DNA of 64,000 bases from assembly GCA_022559985.1 (NCBI GenBank), contig JAFJTR010000021.1:1-64000 (forward strand), given 5' to 3'. This stretch comes from Parastagonospora avenae f. sp. tritici 18332-5. Taxonomy: Eukaryota; Ascomycota; Dothideomycetes; Pleosporales; Phaeosphaeriaceae. The notes below the pieces were generated by a model. The model saw only the letters and a program-made list of their open reading frames with translations, was not told the origin of the DNA and ran no database searches. Below, one piece after another: positions 47,579 to 59,800 of the stretch. Positions within the stretch are counted from its first letter, which is position 1; every line of letters begins with the position of its first letter. Position numbers and translations under genes: made by a program.

Positions 47579-48766
47579 CTACTCATGCGGTCGACCGGGA
47601 TCTGGTCGTGGCACTGGATCAGGGTGAGCATGTCCCCAAGTTGACCAATATGCCTGATTGAATCGTCCATCCTTCAAATCAAACTGTGCATGGACCCAGT
47701 CGTGACTCAAGAGTTTATCCTTGAGCGCCCCATCCATATTTTCCATGCTGACTAGCTTAGACTGATACCACTTCCCCTTGACGTTTTCCGGCGCCTCATT
47801 GTTCTTGGCTTTGCGGAAAGCGTGAGTACTGCCCCAGTCACGATGTACCACGAACTTAGGATGGTTGCCCTCCCATTCAACCTTGTTTGAGTAGTCCGTG
47901 TCGTAATTCCCATGAGCTGACCAGCCGAGGATCTTTGCCTCCCCGTTCTGCGTCCAGACAGCCACGTGCTCCCAATCGTGCTTGTGCCCTTCCAAAGGGG
48001 TCGCGTTACCTGGTTCGTCCTTCTCGAAGTAATAGCCGTATAAGTAGAAGCACCACCCGTCATCCGTGCACTTCTCGCGTACGTATGTATTGCTGTTGCC
48101 CAGGCGGTCCGCCTTTTGGCAGTCATCCTGGCCAAGGTCCACCCGGTGCCGGCAAGCCTGATCACGTCCGCAAAGCTCAAGACCGGTGTTTAGACGTCCG
48201 TCGCGTGTAATAGCTGCGGTGTTGTAACATGCTGACCTGTCAAAATCGATGACGGGCTGATGTTTCAGGGCACCAGGTGTCGCGTTTTCGAGCAGTGGCC
48301 CAGAAGGTGGAGGTGGCGCAGGAGCAGGAGCAGCTTGATGGTTGCAGATATATGCCATACTGCACTTTTTTCCGTCCGCTAATGTGAATAGGCCGTCGAG
48401 ATGTCGGCTCCAGCATGTCAGGGCAACAGAGTCGTAAGTGTGAAAGGCCCATCCGGCGAAATTTGGATCTCCAACGCCGTTGTTGATGAGCACGGTCCAT
48501 TTGTCACCATTGGGGAGAGTCTGAGAGACGCCACTGCTACGCCAAGGGTAGGAGCCGTCCCATGGAACGCTGTTCATGTATTTTGGAGCGCCCCATGCTG
48601 CAGCGGAGTAGTACATCATCTCGCGTGATGTAGAGCCACCATTCACCCCTAGACCAATCCCGCAGTCGGCAAGGACCAGGTTCTCGCTCCAGGTAGTCTC
48701 GGCAGAAACCATGGTGGTTGCAAACACTAGTAAATTGAGGAATGTGGTGGCCATCCTGGGAGACAT
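47579..48766 (-). CDS. Secreted NPP1-domain (Nep1-like) protein with extra N-terminal domain
   Basis: Single exon on the minus strand, 395 aa from the ATG at 48766; a second ATG at 48754 would begin directly at the signal peptide (MATTFLNLLVFATTMVSA). After the signal comes an unassigned domain of about 120 residues with several Cys and a conserved-looking DCGIGLGVNGGSTSRE stretch, then an Ala/Pro linker (about 145-157), then the NPP1 domain. The family heptapeptide, normally GHRHDWE, appears as GHKHDWE at 260-266. NPP1/NLP proteins are secreted; some damage dicot plasma membranes by binding sphingolipids, and many are non-cytolytic. Activity cannot be inferred here. The gene is intact. Confidence 0.9.
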   Translation of the reverse strand: MSPRMATTFLNLLVFATTMVSAETTWSENLVLADCGIGLGVNGGSTSREMMYYSAAAWGAPKYMNSVPWDGSYPWRSSGVSQTLPNGDKWTVLINNGVGDPNFAGWAFHTYDSVALTCWSRHLDGLFTLADGKKCSMAYICNHQAAPAPAPPPPSGPLLENATPGALKHQPVIDFDRSACYNTAAITRDGRLNTGLELCGRDQACRHRVDLGQDDCQKADRLGNSNTYVREKCTDDGWCFYLYGYYFEKDEPGNATPLEGHKHDWEHVAVWTQNGEAKILGWSAHGNYDTDYSNKVEWEGNHPKFVVHRDWGSTHAFRKAKNNEAPENVKGKWYQSKLVSMENMDGALKDKLLSHDWVHAQFDLKDGRFNQAYWSTWGHAHPDPVPRPDPGRPHE

Positions 48767-49774
48767 GATTGGCACTGAGCGCTAAGAGCTCGATTGTTCC
48801 AACTGTAGTCGATTGTTGAAGTCCGGAGGTAATTTTTGAAAATATAGTGTGTATGGGAGTCTGCTCTTTGCAAAATCGACGTTACCTAGTGGAGCGAGAG
48901 CTGCTGAAACCCGATGTCGAATTCAAATGAACGCACGACTGCATTGTACATATACTCTCGATGCTTCATATCACCGCGACCAAAACTCCGCGCATCATCA
49001 TGTGTGCACACATATGATTGTGCCACCAACTGATCGCATATCTGTCAGCAAAATGAATCATCTTTAGAGCCTTAGCCACTTACCCAATCATCACTTAGAC
49101 GATGTAGTATACGAAGCTGGAATTCGATTTTCAGTATTGAAAAATTCACCCACCGCTCTTATCGTAACATCAGGACTTCAGCTGCTATGTATGCGGTGGT
49201 TCAGCCGCAATCTACATCGGTCAGCTGCCAAGTCTGAATCGCGTAATAGCTCAACACTCCAGTCAGTAAAGGCGGTGTACCATCATTTAAGATTGGATTT
49301 TTCTCGTAATATGCCAAGTCTGTCTTGGGTTGACGCAAGGTTTGGCAGAGTTAGGGGGTTGTGTCCTCGGAAGGTTGACAAAACGTGGGCGCGGCGACAC
49401 CTCACTTGAAGGTGCATTGAGACAGCTGTTGTAAAACTAGCCCTATGTCTTTACATGATTTTGCGTTCAGCTGCAAACGCCCTAGGTAGATGTACCGAAT
49501 GCGCGATAGAGGCCAAGCTGGAAAAGGCCTTGATGATGCTTGTTGTCGTGATGCATGTGCAGTCTTTGAATCAGTCCGCGGCTGGGGCCAAATCCATTGC
49601 GAAACCCACAAAAAGAATGTATGAAAGCTAAAATAGGATGCATTGCTATCGCAGTGAGATGTAACGAGGGTATCGCAGACTGACCAAACTAAACTCCACG
49701 CTCATCATTCCTTGCGTGCGTAAATTCATTACTCATAATTCGTCCTTGATCCATTGATCACGGAGCCCGTGCAG
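48767..49774. other. Intergenic, 1.0 kb
   Basis: Promoter of the NPP1 gene and 3' flank of the glucoamylase. Moderately AT-rich, no recognisable gene. Confidence 0.45.
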
Positions 49775-51398
49775 TCATACGTCCCGCGCCATCTTTCTGG
49801 CTCTCACAGCGCCCAGGAATGCACCATAACTCCATGTTAAATCCCTTGCTCCGCGCATGTAGCCGTTCACCCTATCGAACTGCTCGCTCATGCTGCCTTC
49901 AGCGTCGACATGAGCTTTGACGACTTCGAGGAAACCATCGCCAGTCGTTTTGAGCTTTTCGATGACTGAATTGTAGAGTGCGTCGCTGGGCCCAAAAGTA
50001 CCCACTTCGACATCGAGGCTCGAAGTTGCAAGAAGTGACTGGTAGAACGGTAAAGCAAGAGGCGTGATGGTAAGGTGAGAAGCGGTGGAGACGTGAGAAG
50101 CGGTGCGATATAGAACTTCGGCAGCTGAGGATGTGCACAAAAACCAGGGATTGCCGCCCCTGTAAGAATTGCCATAACCATCATATACGTCTTCTGGATA
50201 GCGACCGAGACCAGTACCTTCGAAAGCGTAAACGTCTTCCACATCGTCTTGGTCCTCGGATGGACTGCTGTTGATTGGAAATCGATCGTGCTGGTCGCGA
50301 GTCAAGGCGAGGAGGGAGACAAGGATCTCATCAGACCACGGTGGATATACCGCTTCGTCTGAAGAGCTTCCAGAAGTCATGGAGTGCAAAGATCCGAGAA
50401 GCAGACCACAGTCTAAGCCACTTCTTTTGCTCCAGAGTGTCTCGACTAGGTGGCCTTTGTTCGGGTTCCAGAATTTGGTGAGAAGCTTCTCAATATACCC
50501 TGCCTGCTCTTCATACCACTCTGCCGCCCCGTGATCTCCAAAGGATCTTGCGAATCCACTGCCTTCTCTGAGACTCCTGGCGCTGACGATGAGATTGAAG
50601 AAATGCAGTCCCTCGACTTCTTCCCACAGGTCAAAGCTGGTCTCGTTCCAGTAGTGGCTCACATACTCCAAATCGGCCTTTATCACACTATTTGGCGGCA
50701 TTGATGCTTTGTAGTATGGCTCGAAGAAGTCTGCGGCCTGATTCGACGACCAAAGAGAGGGATGCGAAGCATTGTATTCGCGCAGGTAGTGCATGAGCGT
50801 CAGAGCACGTAATGCAGGCCCATCACGTTGTGGTCGCCCCCAAGAGCCTGTAAAAGGCTTCCCATCGACACCGAACTTAGGCTCGCCCAATCCGGACAAG
50901 TCTTCGAAGGTGCCCGAAGGGTTGGGCGTATGTTGTATGGTATATTGGAGGGACGTGTACGCTTCGAGTATCGTAGAAAGTTGGGAGCCGTGGGAAGATG
51001 ACGGGTCATCGGCATATACGTCCACGACGGAGTTCATGGTGATCGCAGCATCTCTTACCCCTGTTATAATTAGCCAAAACCTCGTATTTACTTAAAGTGG
51101 TAGGCCTACATTGATACCAGTAATCTGGCTCATCCATACTTGGACTCGCGACTACTGTGCCAGGCACGACACCTTTGCCTTCGATATTTCTACCACCTGG
51201 TGCAACGTTCGCTAGCAACTTGTCCAACGCGATTCGTTCTTCTTTGTCTATCCATGAATCAAGGGTATCTTGTATTGGTTGCTGTTGTATCTGTGCCTGG
51301 CCAACACCTAGGAAGTGGCTCAGATGTGGCAACGGTGGGATTGCAAAGGCGGTAGTATCGAGAACGAGATATGCAAGACCAATGGTCTGAACCAACAT
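49775..51398 (-). CDS. Secreted glucoamylase (glucan 1,4-alpha-glucosidase), GH15
   Basis: Two exons on the minus strand, 51398-51110 and 51060-49775 (49-nt intron), giving 524 aa. Signal peptide at 1-19 (MLVQTIGLAYLVLDTTAFA). The splice restores YWYQWVRDAAIT, the GH15 substrate-site motif. By comparison with the A. niger enzyme, the general acid is Glu243 (SFDLWEEVEG) and the base Glu489 (MSEQFDR), followed by ARDLTWSYGAF. GNPWFLCTSSAAEVLYR is also typical. The enzyme releases beta-D-glucose from starch ends outside the cell. There is no C-terminal starch-binding CBM20, so it is the catalytic-domain-only form. Confidence 0.95.
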
Positions 51399-52850
51399 AT
51401 TGGAGAACGAGAAAGGCAGAGTCAGACCTTGAGTACTTCAGAAGGGAGTAGGAAGTGTACGAGTCAGCAGCTCATAGCGTACTTAGAGAGAAAAAGTCGT
51501 GTAGAGCAGCAAAATGCAGGTATGGATGGCTTCAGATCTAGGTGAGCTGTCAACAGGGTGGGTGTTAGCTGGTGATCATGACCGTGTCTTCCAAACAAGG
51601 CCTGGTGCCCACTTCCGTGGCGGGCGGCTTCCAAAGAAGCCATGAGATTTAGATCGTGACAGGTTCATGTGGCCGACCACGCACTACGCGAACAAGTCGG
51701 CGTTCAATCGGCAGTCAAAGACAAGACGTGGCAGCCAGTCGGAGACGATGGAGGTAAGACGGGTCGCGTGCGTGTGACGTTCTGAAGGTCACGCGAAGTC
51801 CGGGGTAAGCATGGGATGTCGCGCTAAGACACTCGCATCGTGAGCCTCGGCTAAACTCACGTGTGAGAACAATGGCGATCCCCTCCGGTAGACCTTCTTC
51901 ATAAAAAAAAGGTATCGTTGGCTACTTCGAGCTCGCGGCACTGAACAGGCCGACGACAGCTATATTAACATTCAACTGTTCTATCGTATTCTGAAACAGT
52001 CCTCTTTGGCTCTGTCGGTACAGACGCGACGAATTTGAGAAGTGGAACCAAAGCTCCACATGCGATTTGAGTGCATCGAAATGACTCAACCTGACTAGCC
52101 TCGAATATGTCCGAGCTCGATAGTTCACCCCTCTCGTTAGCTTCGTGAGCCTCATCGAGCTTACTTTGCTCCCGCGCCGCTACATCATGGGAATGCCCAG
52201 CAGCCTTCTTGCCACGAGGACGCTAAGCTCTGGTTGTACTCAGATTCTACAACGCCCAGATATCGAAATACTCTACCATATGCTGCAGTATTCTAGGATC
52301 TAACAGTCGAATATGTAGCTCGCGAGCCGGTTTCGCGGGAAATGCCTACCGACAGCTGCAAAGAGAAGTACAACAAGGGAATCTTGCACAATGACTTCCC
52401 AACACACAGGTATCCAAGCGTCCCTGTATTGAGATCAACACTACAATCATCCACTGAGACCCATGTGTCGTGTGGGTGAATCAGTAGCGCAAACGCTACA
52501 GTCTGTATGAAACTTGACAGCTGATGTTGAGGCAACATCAATATCAACTCTGACCCCCTTATGTTTCAGAACTTGAAATAGAACATGATGTTCCGGTCGG
52601 GAGCAGATCCGAGAGGAGCCTCTGATTTTCAACTGGGATATGTGGGGGTGAACGGTGAAGTGCTGACGGTGAGGTGCTGATGGGTCATTACTTGAAGCGT
52701 AAATAATGCTACCACTACTATCATACAAACTACCTCGTGGATATAGAACAAAATACAAACGACATGCCCACTATAACTTCGCATGTGAATCAAGCGTTTC
52801 CATGATCACCATCGCTATGTCCCCAATGCAAAACCTCCTCCTGATCCATC
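51399..52850. other. Intergenic, 1.45 kb
   Basis: Glucoamylase promoter and downstream flank of the DUF3112 gene. Open frames are short and without domains; no transposon or RNA gene recognised. Confidence 0.45.
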
Positions 52851-54456
52851 TCAATTCAACAAACTCATACTCCTCTTCTTCAGACTCAGAAATCGTCGCG
52901 GACTCGACAGATCCCAATCAAGCTCCGGCGTCCAATCCGGCTCATGCAGCGTATCTCTGATATTCGGCAGTCGAACAATACTCAGTCCCGTGCCCGCAGT
53001 GACTCCAGTCTGTCCGCTAAACGTCGACCGCGTAGGAGATGACGCGTGTGTAAAACTGTAGCTAAATGCGCTCTCTGTGGGACTGGGGATCTGATTCCAG
53101 GGACCACCGAGACGGCGAATGATGCGGCTTTCTTCGGAGGCGCGCCATTCGCGTTTCTGCGACGCGGTGGGTTGGCGAGTAAGGATTTGTTGGAGGAGCG
53201 ATTGTCTGCGGGATGTTGGGCGGGATGATGATGGGAGGGAGAGGAGTGAGCTATCCGGTCTAGAGACGTGAGCTCGTTCGGGGAGGATGGGAAGTGGTGG
53301 CGGCCTAATCTCGATTCTGATTTCGGACTTGCTCTGCTTCTCATCATTGATGATGGGGCTGCCTTTGACGGTCGAATCGCCATCGGCAGAGGTAGGTCGC
53401 GAATCTTGCATTTCGACGTCGGCGAGGCGAGGAGATTTCGAGTATGAGCCTGGTCCTTTTGCGCCGTTGGGAATGTACCATCTTTGATCAATGCGCAGAG
53501 CAGCGTACATGATGACTGTCTGAAACTCAAACAGGAAGTTGAAGATGTAGAAAGGCCCCTTGCCTAGATAGCCGGGCAGAGGTTGGGTGCGCGGGACTGG
53601 CTCCCGCCAGGTGACGCCGGATCGATACCAAGCACCTATCGAGAGGAGGATGGTGCTTACAAGCAAAGCGATGACTCTTGTGCGTAGTCTCCCAGTACCG
53701 AATTGATCAAAAGGCGAGTACGGTATCATAAGGGTGATAATAGTCATGGGAAGTGGCAATGTAGCTACTATGGCGAAGACGGTGGAGCCATAGAGTTGAA
53801 GCGAGCGATCAGTGAGCCGGGTCTGAGTATCGGTGGTATAAGAGCTCTGTATTGTGGCCGAGATGACGATGATGATTGTGACACCGATCAGTGCAAACAG
53901 AACCTTGAATATAATGCCGAACGCAGGATGCCAGCCAAAAGATCGATGGGTCGCCCTGACGAGGCGCATCGCAAATATGATGTTTATGATGAATAAGATC
54001 AGCACGCCGGCTGCGACAAAGACTTGTGCGGCAAGAGCCAATCCTACGTTGTGTGGAGTCGATACAGAAGCGATTCGGAGAATGGAGGTCAAGATACGCG
54101 ATACGCAGAAAACTAATGGCGCCCGTCAGTGACCGCATCGAGGAAAGAATTAGGAACTCGTACTGAATATGAAGAGATTGGGTAGAAACTTGTATCCTCT
54201 TGATAAGTTCCCTTTGAAGATATTCATGTGCACTGCTGCCCCAATGATGAACAGGACCATGAAGACCGTTTGAGCTGGAATATCTACGCGCTTGACTGGT
54301 GGTCCACCCGGCGTCCAAACCATCGGCGCATATGGAGGACCTTGGATATTTGCCTGTGTCCTGTCAGTTGATCGTCTTTAAAAACAAAAATGTTCATTCT
54401 GACCCATTGCGGGCGTTGCAGCTTACCATTTGTGACTTAGCAACTTCATAAGCCAT
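52851..54456 (-). CDS. DUF3112-family seven-helix membrane protein (GPCR-like, function unknown)
   Basis: Three exons on the minus strand: 54456-54427, 54353-54164, 54112-52851, giving 493 aa. The first exon encodes MAYEVAKSQM only; the joins rebuild QGPPYAPMVWTPGG and FCVSRILTSILRIA, typical of the family. About seven transmembrane segments fill residues 30-280, including FYIFNFLFEFQTVIMYAALR; the remaining 200 residues are a Ser/Pro/Arg-rich cytosolic tail with many possible phosphosites. This topology resembles fungal GPCR-like proteins, but no ligand or signalling role is established. Confidence 0.83.
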
Positions 54457-55204
54457 TTCCTCCTGTAGGGTTAAATACTATTTCACTGAGTTCCTGCTGG
54501 CGCCCTTTCATCCGACCTAAATGAGTGAAATGTCGCGCAGCGATGTGATGGTGCCAGCAACATGAGGCGCCGCTGGTGGGAGAACCCCGTACATAAGGCA
54601 ACGCAACGTAACAGCCGAATCTGCAACGCGCGCGGCCGAGCAGCGGTCAGACCAAGTTCACAAAACATGTTTCCGTTCTATGAACCTGAGACCCGCACTC
54701 CAAGGGGAAAACACCTAGTGGTGTTTCGATGGCGATCGCGTCAGATCTGCGACGCCCGACCTGCGCCACTCAAAATAGCCCACGGCCCGCCCCTTAGAGT
54801 GAAACTACTAAATCGCTGTGGAGACATAACAATTAAAAAAATGTAGCCTTTGGGGATTTACGCTGATATAGAAGAGTGTGGGCCTTGAATCCGCGACTAC
54901 ACATGGGCAAGACCTATAGTCGAGGAGTGGAGTGGGCAACAGCACACGGAAGCTTATACGTAGTGTCAAGGGTAGCGCGATCGCATCTACGTACTTCTTG
55001 AATAGTAGTCTTCGGTGCACGGACAGGCGCAGAATGAATAATACTTTGTGAAAGAACGGGAATGATATTGTGGAATATTAGGTCGTCGGGACAGAGAAAC
55101 TAGCCCATGCACTGAACAGATTTAGCAATAGATGGGACTTCTAAATCATAAAGTGCGTTCTCTTGTTCGGCCCGGTACACACTCCAATGTTGGAACTAAA
55201 GGGC
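54457..55204. other. Intergenic, 750 bp
   Basis: Promoter of the DUF3112 gene and 3' flank of the next minus-strand gene. No gene seen. Confidence 0.45.
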
Positions 55205-56629
55205 TTACTCCATTGCGTTGTATTGAGACCAGAATTCGTCGTCGCCACTCTCGTTGCTTTGACCAGAACCCAGATGGTGCATCGCATGTTCGAAATAACG
55301 TATGTCTTGTACCAGAGTAGCCTTCCTCTTCAGCAGCGTAGGTGGCCGAGCTGTATGAGCGCCCATACTTCCAGAATCTTCATCTTCTGGATCGCTGCCC
55401 AAAGACCATTCTTCACCAGAGGTGTCATTTTCCGAACTCTCAGTGTCGCGTCGGACAGGAGCCGTTATGCTAGCCAATTGGCTGTTGACTGCACGCTCCG
55501 ATCGTTCTGCTTGTCGATACTGAACTTGGTCGTTTGTCACCGATGTCCTTGAAACATCGGGGTGATCTGGACTGTCATTGGCAGCCAACGGAGCCTCGTC
55601 TGTGTTGGTAAATTGTCGGCTTCGGCCAGTACAGTCGCCCGAAGGAACCAAGGTATCGACATCTGGAAAGTCAGGTGAAGGAAGTAAGCCGCCAGCCAGA
55701 ATCAGTCCATCGACCATGGGTTTTGTCTTGATTTGTCTGCGTGTGGTCCTCTCCCTCCGACGCGGCCTTCTTGGTGGACTCATTTTGAGCTCATGGGCTT
55801 CAAATCCATCGGCCATAAATTCAAACGCTGAGCGGTGGTGCTGCTGAGACTTGATAGAAGGTAAGAAAGGCCGCGATGTTGTTATTGTTGAGCGTGATAT
55901 TTGTTTGATGGGTAATGAACTGTGTAGCTGCGATCGGCAGTTATTGCTTACGGTAGTCTTCCGTATAGGCAACTGTATGCTTAGATGTCCAGAAGCATTC
56001 GTTTGGCTGTCGTCGATAGGATCCATATCTCCAATGGCCAGGGCTGAAGCTTCATGTGCATCCTAAGCACTTCGTTAGCATGGCCAGTCTACAAGCGCAG
56101 TGCACTCCAGGCGGCTTCATACACCCGGTTGAGGTAGACCGCCATCTGATGTGGTCGTCCGCACCAAAGTGAGCACATTCACCGGTAGTCGTCTCTTCCG
56201 CTTCTCTTGAGGTTTGTGATGGGTGCTGAACGACTCCTTGACTTTGGCAACCCTGGCATTTTGCTTCTTGGTCGATTTAGTAGCTTTTTCTGATGTGCGT
56301 CGGGTATCAAAACTCTTGGTCTCGTTTTCAATCTGTGAGCCAGAGCCTAGGTTTGTTGTAGTTGGTGAACGTGGCAGGTCGAATACAGTCTCAGCATGTG
56401 CGATGATATCTGCAGATACTTCTTCATGTCCGTTATCAGGCAGGTTTACGATGATGGCAGCTCTCGGGTTCGGAGCTCCAATTGAGCTCGGTTCAGTATC
56501 ACCCGGCTGCTTGACGATATGTGCACGTAGCTCGGAGCGCGAGGGAGTCTGTGGTATGTCGCCCTCCAACACGCGTAGAAAGGCTGTTAGACGCAGCCGA
56601 CCGCCGACAAAGTTAGCATCGTCAAGCAT
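55205..56629 (-). CDS. Hypothetical protein (454 aa), probably nuclear
   Basis: Two exons on the minus strand, 56629-56123 and 56062-55205, joined by a 60-nt intron (GTATGA donor, GCTAAC branch, CTTAG acceptor) that links GGLPQPG to DAHEASALAIGDMD in phase. The product is largely disordered, with basic patches that could be nuclear localisation signals (KPQEKRKRRLPVN, PPRRPRRRERTTRRQIK) and an acidic Ser-rich end (SENDTSGEEWSLGSDPEDED). A short hydrophobic motif, DGLILAGGLLPSPDFPDVD, may be a binding segment. No known domain was recognised; it may be a chromatin or nuclear factor (inference from charge pattern only). Confidence 0.62.
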
Positions 56630-56870
56630 GGTTAGTCGTAATCGGGTCAGTTAGAATCAAAGACGCGCCATAGTGAAGGTCGCGAGTGGGCTCTGGATGC
56701 GCAGTGCTGTGTCGAGGAAAGGACGATGGCTGCCAAGGAAGCCATGACGCGCCTCGACACGTCCGCTCAGCGAGACGCGCTATGAAGCCGAACGCCCCAC
56801 GTTTCGTGATTTTATGCGCCTACCTCCATGGCCGTGATCTCAATTGTGTTTGTTGATTGTATAATCGGAC
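56630..56870. other. Divergent promoter interval, 241 bp
   Basis: Separates the starts of the hypothetical nuclear protein (minus) and the TRP-like channel (plus). No further feature seen. Confidence 0.45.
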
Positions 56871-59800
56871 ATGTCTTTGCCGTCGACTCCGAGGTGGCCC
56901 TCGAACGATGCTGGAGTGCCCAAAGTAGACGGAAGCGAAAGCTTTGGCGACCTCGTCGACAAGCTCAGCCAGCAAGTAGCCGCATATCTCACGTCGTACA
57001 GTCTTCTCACACGCCATCAGGTACTTCGAACACACCATACATATACCACAATCTTTCGAAGACTTTCGTAGGAGCCAACAAGGGCGTCTCCTGGAGCCGC
57101 TCGTGGTTTACCTCTCCAACTCGGTCCACCATCCCGCATTGGTCTCAGCTCTTTTGTACGTCCGGATCGATTCGCACCCCTCTCCACATATCGTGGGGCT
57201 AGCGTATGCATAATTAAGAGAAAGAGTTGACTGGATGCAGAGCTCTAAAGGGCCATTTCTCAGCGCTTGAGGAGGCTAGCGACGAGCCTGGCGTAAACGA
57301 AGCGCGAGGCTACGCATGCGAACACGTCGCATGGCAGTTCTTGAGCAATCTGGCAGACCGGGATATCATTGACTATCTCTTGCTTGAGCTGCCATCCATA
57401 TCTTCCCCCAGTAGCGACGACCCTGCCGAAGAGGATCTCCATAGCCGCGATCAAAATGGTACCGACCATGCGAGCGAACGAACACCTCTGCTGGAAGATA
57501 CGACCGGGGAATACTTTGGGAGCGGTAATCAGATGGCCGCGAATGCACGCTTCAGTTCGCTGACGTCTCAATGCGAGAATCTCAGCGCACTCGAGATTGC
57601 CGCTGTATCCGGCGCAAAGAAGTTCCTTAGTCAACGTCCAATCCAGAAGGTCATCAATGGTCTGTGGCGTGGAGACATTGTCTTTTGGGAGACACTCAGT
57701 GTCCATTCAGTCAAGAAGCCCCGCAAGTACAATCGCAATCACGCCGACTTGTTCTGCCGCCTGCGGGTGCCTCTATACTTGAAGGTTTTCGAAACTGTCT
57801 TCTTCGCTGTATTCCTTGCGTTGTACTACGCAGTGCTTGTTCATCGCGACTTCCATCGAGTAACGGTTCCCGAAATTCTGCTCTACGTGTGGATCGCTAG
57901 TTTTGCGTACGATGAATTTGCCGACTGGATCGACGCTGGGCAAACCAGCTTTTACGCGTCCGACTTCTGGTGGACGTGGGATATCAGCATCGTTGTGGTC
58001 GGGGTGATCTTTTGCATCTTGAGAATAGTCGGACTATCTTCGGCCAGCAAAGACACTATTGATCTGGCTTACGATGTTCTTGGCCTGGAGGCACTCTTCC
58101 TCGTCCCGCGTATATTCTCTTTGTTGAGCCTGAACCGCTACTTTGGTACTTTGATACCTTGCCTCAAAGAAATGGTCAGTTTGTGTATGCCGACCGAATG
58201 ACTGTCCACTTACCCGTAAGTAGACCAAAGACTTCGTCAAATTTTTATCGCTCGTGGTAATTCGTAAGTATGCGCCTATACGAGTTCTATCTTGACATCG
58301 ACTGACTTGTCTGTCACTTTCAGTCTACTTAGGTATCAGTCCCTCACTTGGCCGCAATGTCGGCTTCGACTGACATTGTACACTAGGATTCCTTACTACA
58401 TTCGTCTTGTTAGCTCGAGACCAGTTTAAGCCCACAGAGATGGTAGGCTATTCGACTTGATACGTCTGGTTGGTGCTGATGAACCTTGCAGAGCTGGATC
58501 TTGATTAAGGTCTTTTTTGGGTGAGGCAGTGTATCCATTGTCGCCATGACTTTTGCTAACAAGACACTAGGTCAAGTTACCTTGGTTTCGGTTAGTGACA
58601 CTACCACCCGGGTGGCGGAAGCCAATTCCCTATGAAAAAAAACTGACCAATACTTCATCAGACATCGCGAAAGAAATCAGTCCTTTCTTTGGACCGCCGG
58701 TCATGGTCCGTTAAAATTGCGCATGAAATGACGGTCTGCTAATCGCTTAAACAGCTCATTTTCGTGAGCCTGACGAACATACTGCTTATTACCAGCTTGA
58801 TCTCATTATTGAGTAATTCTCTCAGCAAGGTACGTATCTGAAAGGAAATTCTGTTGGCTCTCAGTGCTTCATTCCAACAAAGCGCATGCATGCCAAGAAG
58901 TCGACGCAAAGTCTTGCAAAGCCAACACTGCTTCATTTCCATCCGCGTCTAGTGCGAAACTGTCACATCACACTCAGCCTGTACGGGGTCGCCGGCTTCC
59001 TCCGGTGGAGATGAAGAGTCATTTCGTCGTTGACAGCTTCCTCGGTCCTTTGTCAGCCAAGAGTATAGGCGTTTGCTAATTCATTTTCCAGGTCCTTGAT
59101 CATGCACGCGACGAGTACCTCTTCATATACTCAGTATATGTCCTTGAAGCATCCTCGTCGAATCGACTGACGTACTTTCTTCCTCCTTTGGTAAGCCCTT
59201 CCGCGTCTCATTCTGCTTTTGGGGTCATGAAACCAGAGTTAAGCGCCGGCCACCTAATCTGGTCAGCGAACACAGCCTGCTTGGATGATAGCAGAGATCA
59301 TCCCAGAGCCAACTGCTAGATGATACCTGGTGTGGAGTGTCTTCCTGAGGCGAGCGTTGTGGCTGGTGTCCTGTCATGGCACGATCGTTGAGCCTCGTTG
59401 TGCCGCCCAGGCTTACAGCACCATACAAAGTTCAGAATCTCGCTGCGGACTTTGCCGCGGTTTCCATGAGTTCAGAATAGTCATGCGACCGAGTGCAAGG
59501 CTGATCGTCCTCTAGAATCTCATACCATTGTGTATCAGACCATTTCGGCTGGTCCTACCATCAGAGAGGCTAAGGAGCGCCCGCATTGTCTTGCTGAAGG
59601 TGACGCATCTGCCTTTCGTCGCAGCAATCTGGTGTTACGAACAACTCGCCGATTCCCACAGGCGCGACCCTAGGGTAATGTCTCTCAGCGGACCCCAAAC
59701 ACCATTGCCGTCTAAGAAGCCTCTCCGCTTAGCCGTCAATACGCCTCGCCTACTGTTGGCAGACTCGCAAGCGACGCCGAACTCACCAGGAAATATGCAG

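Noticed and set aside
56871..57071. Continuous frame from the channel ATG (FGDLVDKLSQQVAAYL) as the true N-terminus
   Set aside because: It reads plausibly but ends at a stop and cannot join in phase to the conserved LLEPLVVYLSN exon without an implausibly short intron (under 30 nt); left as an unresolved alternative.
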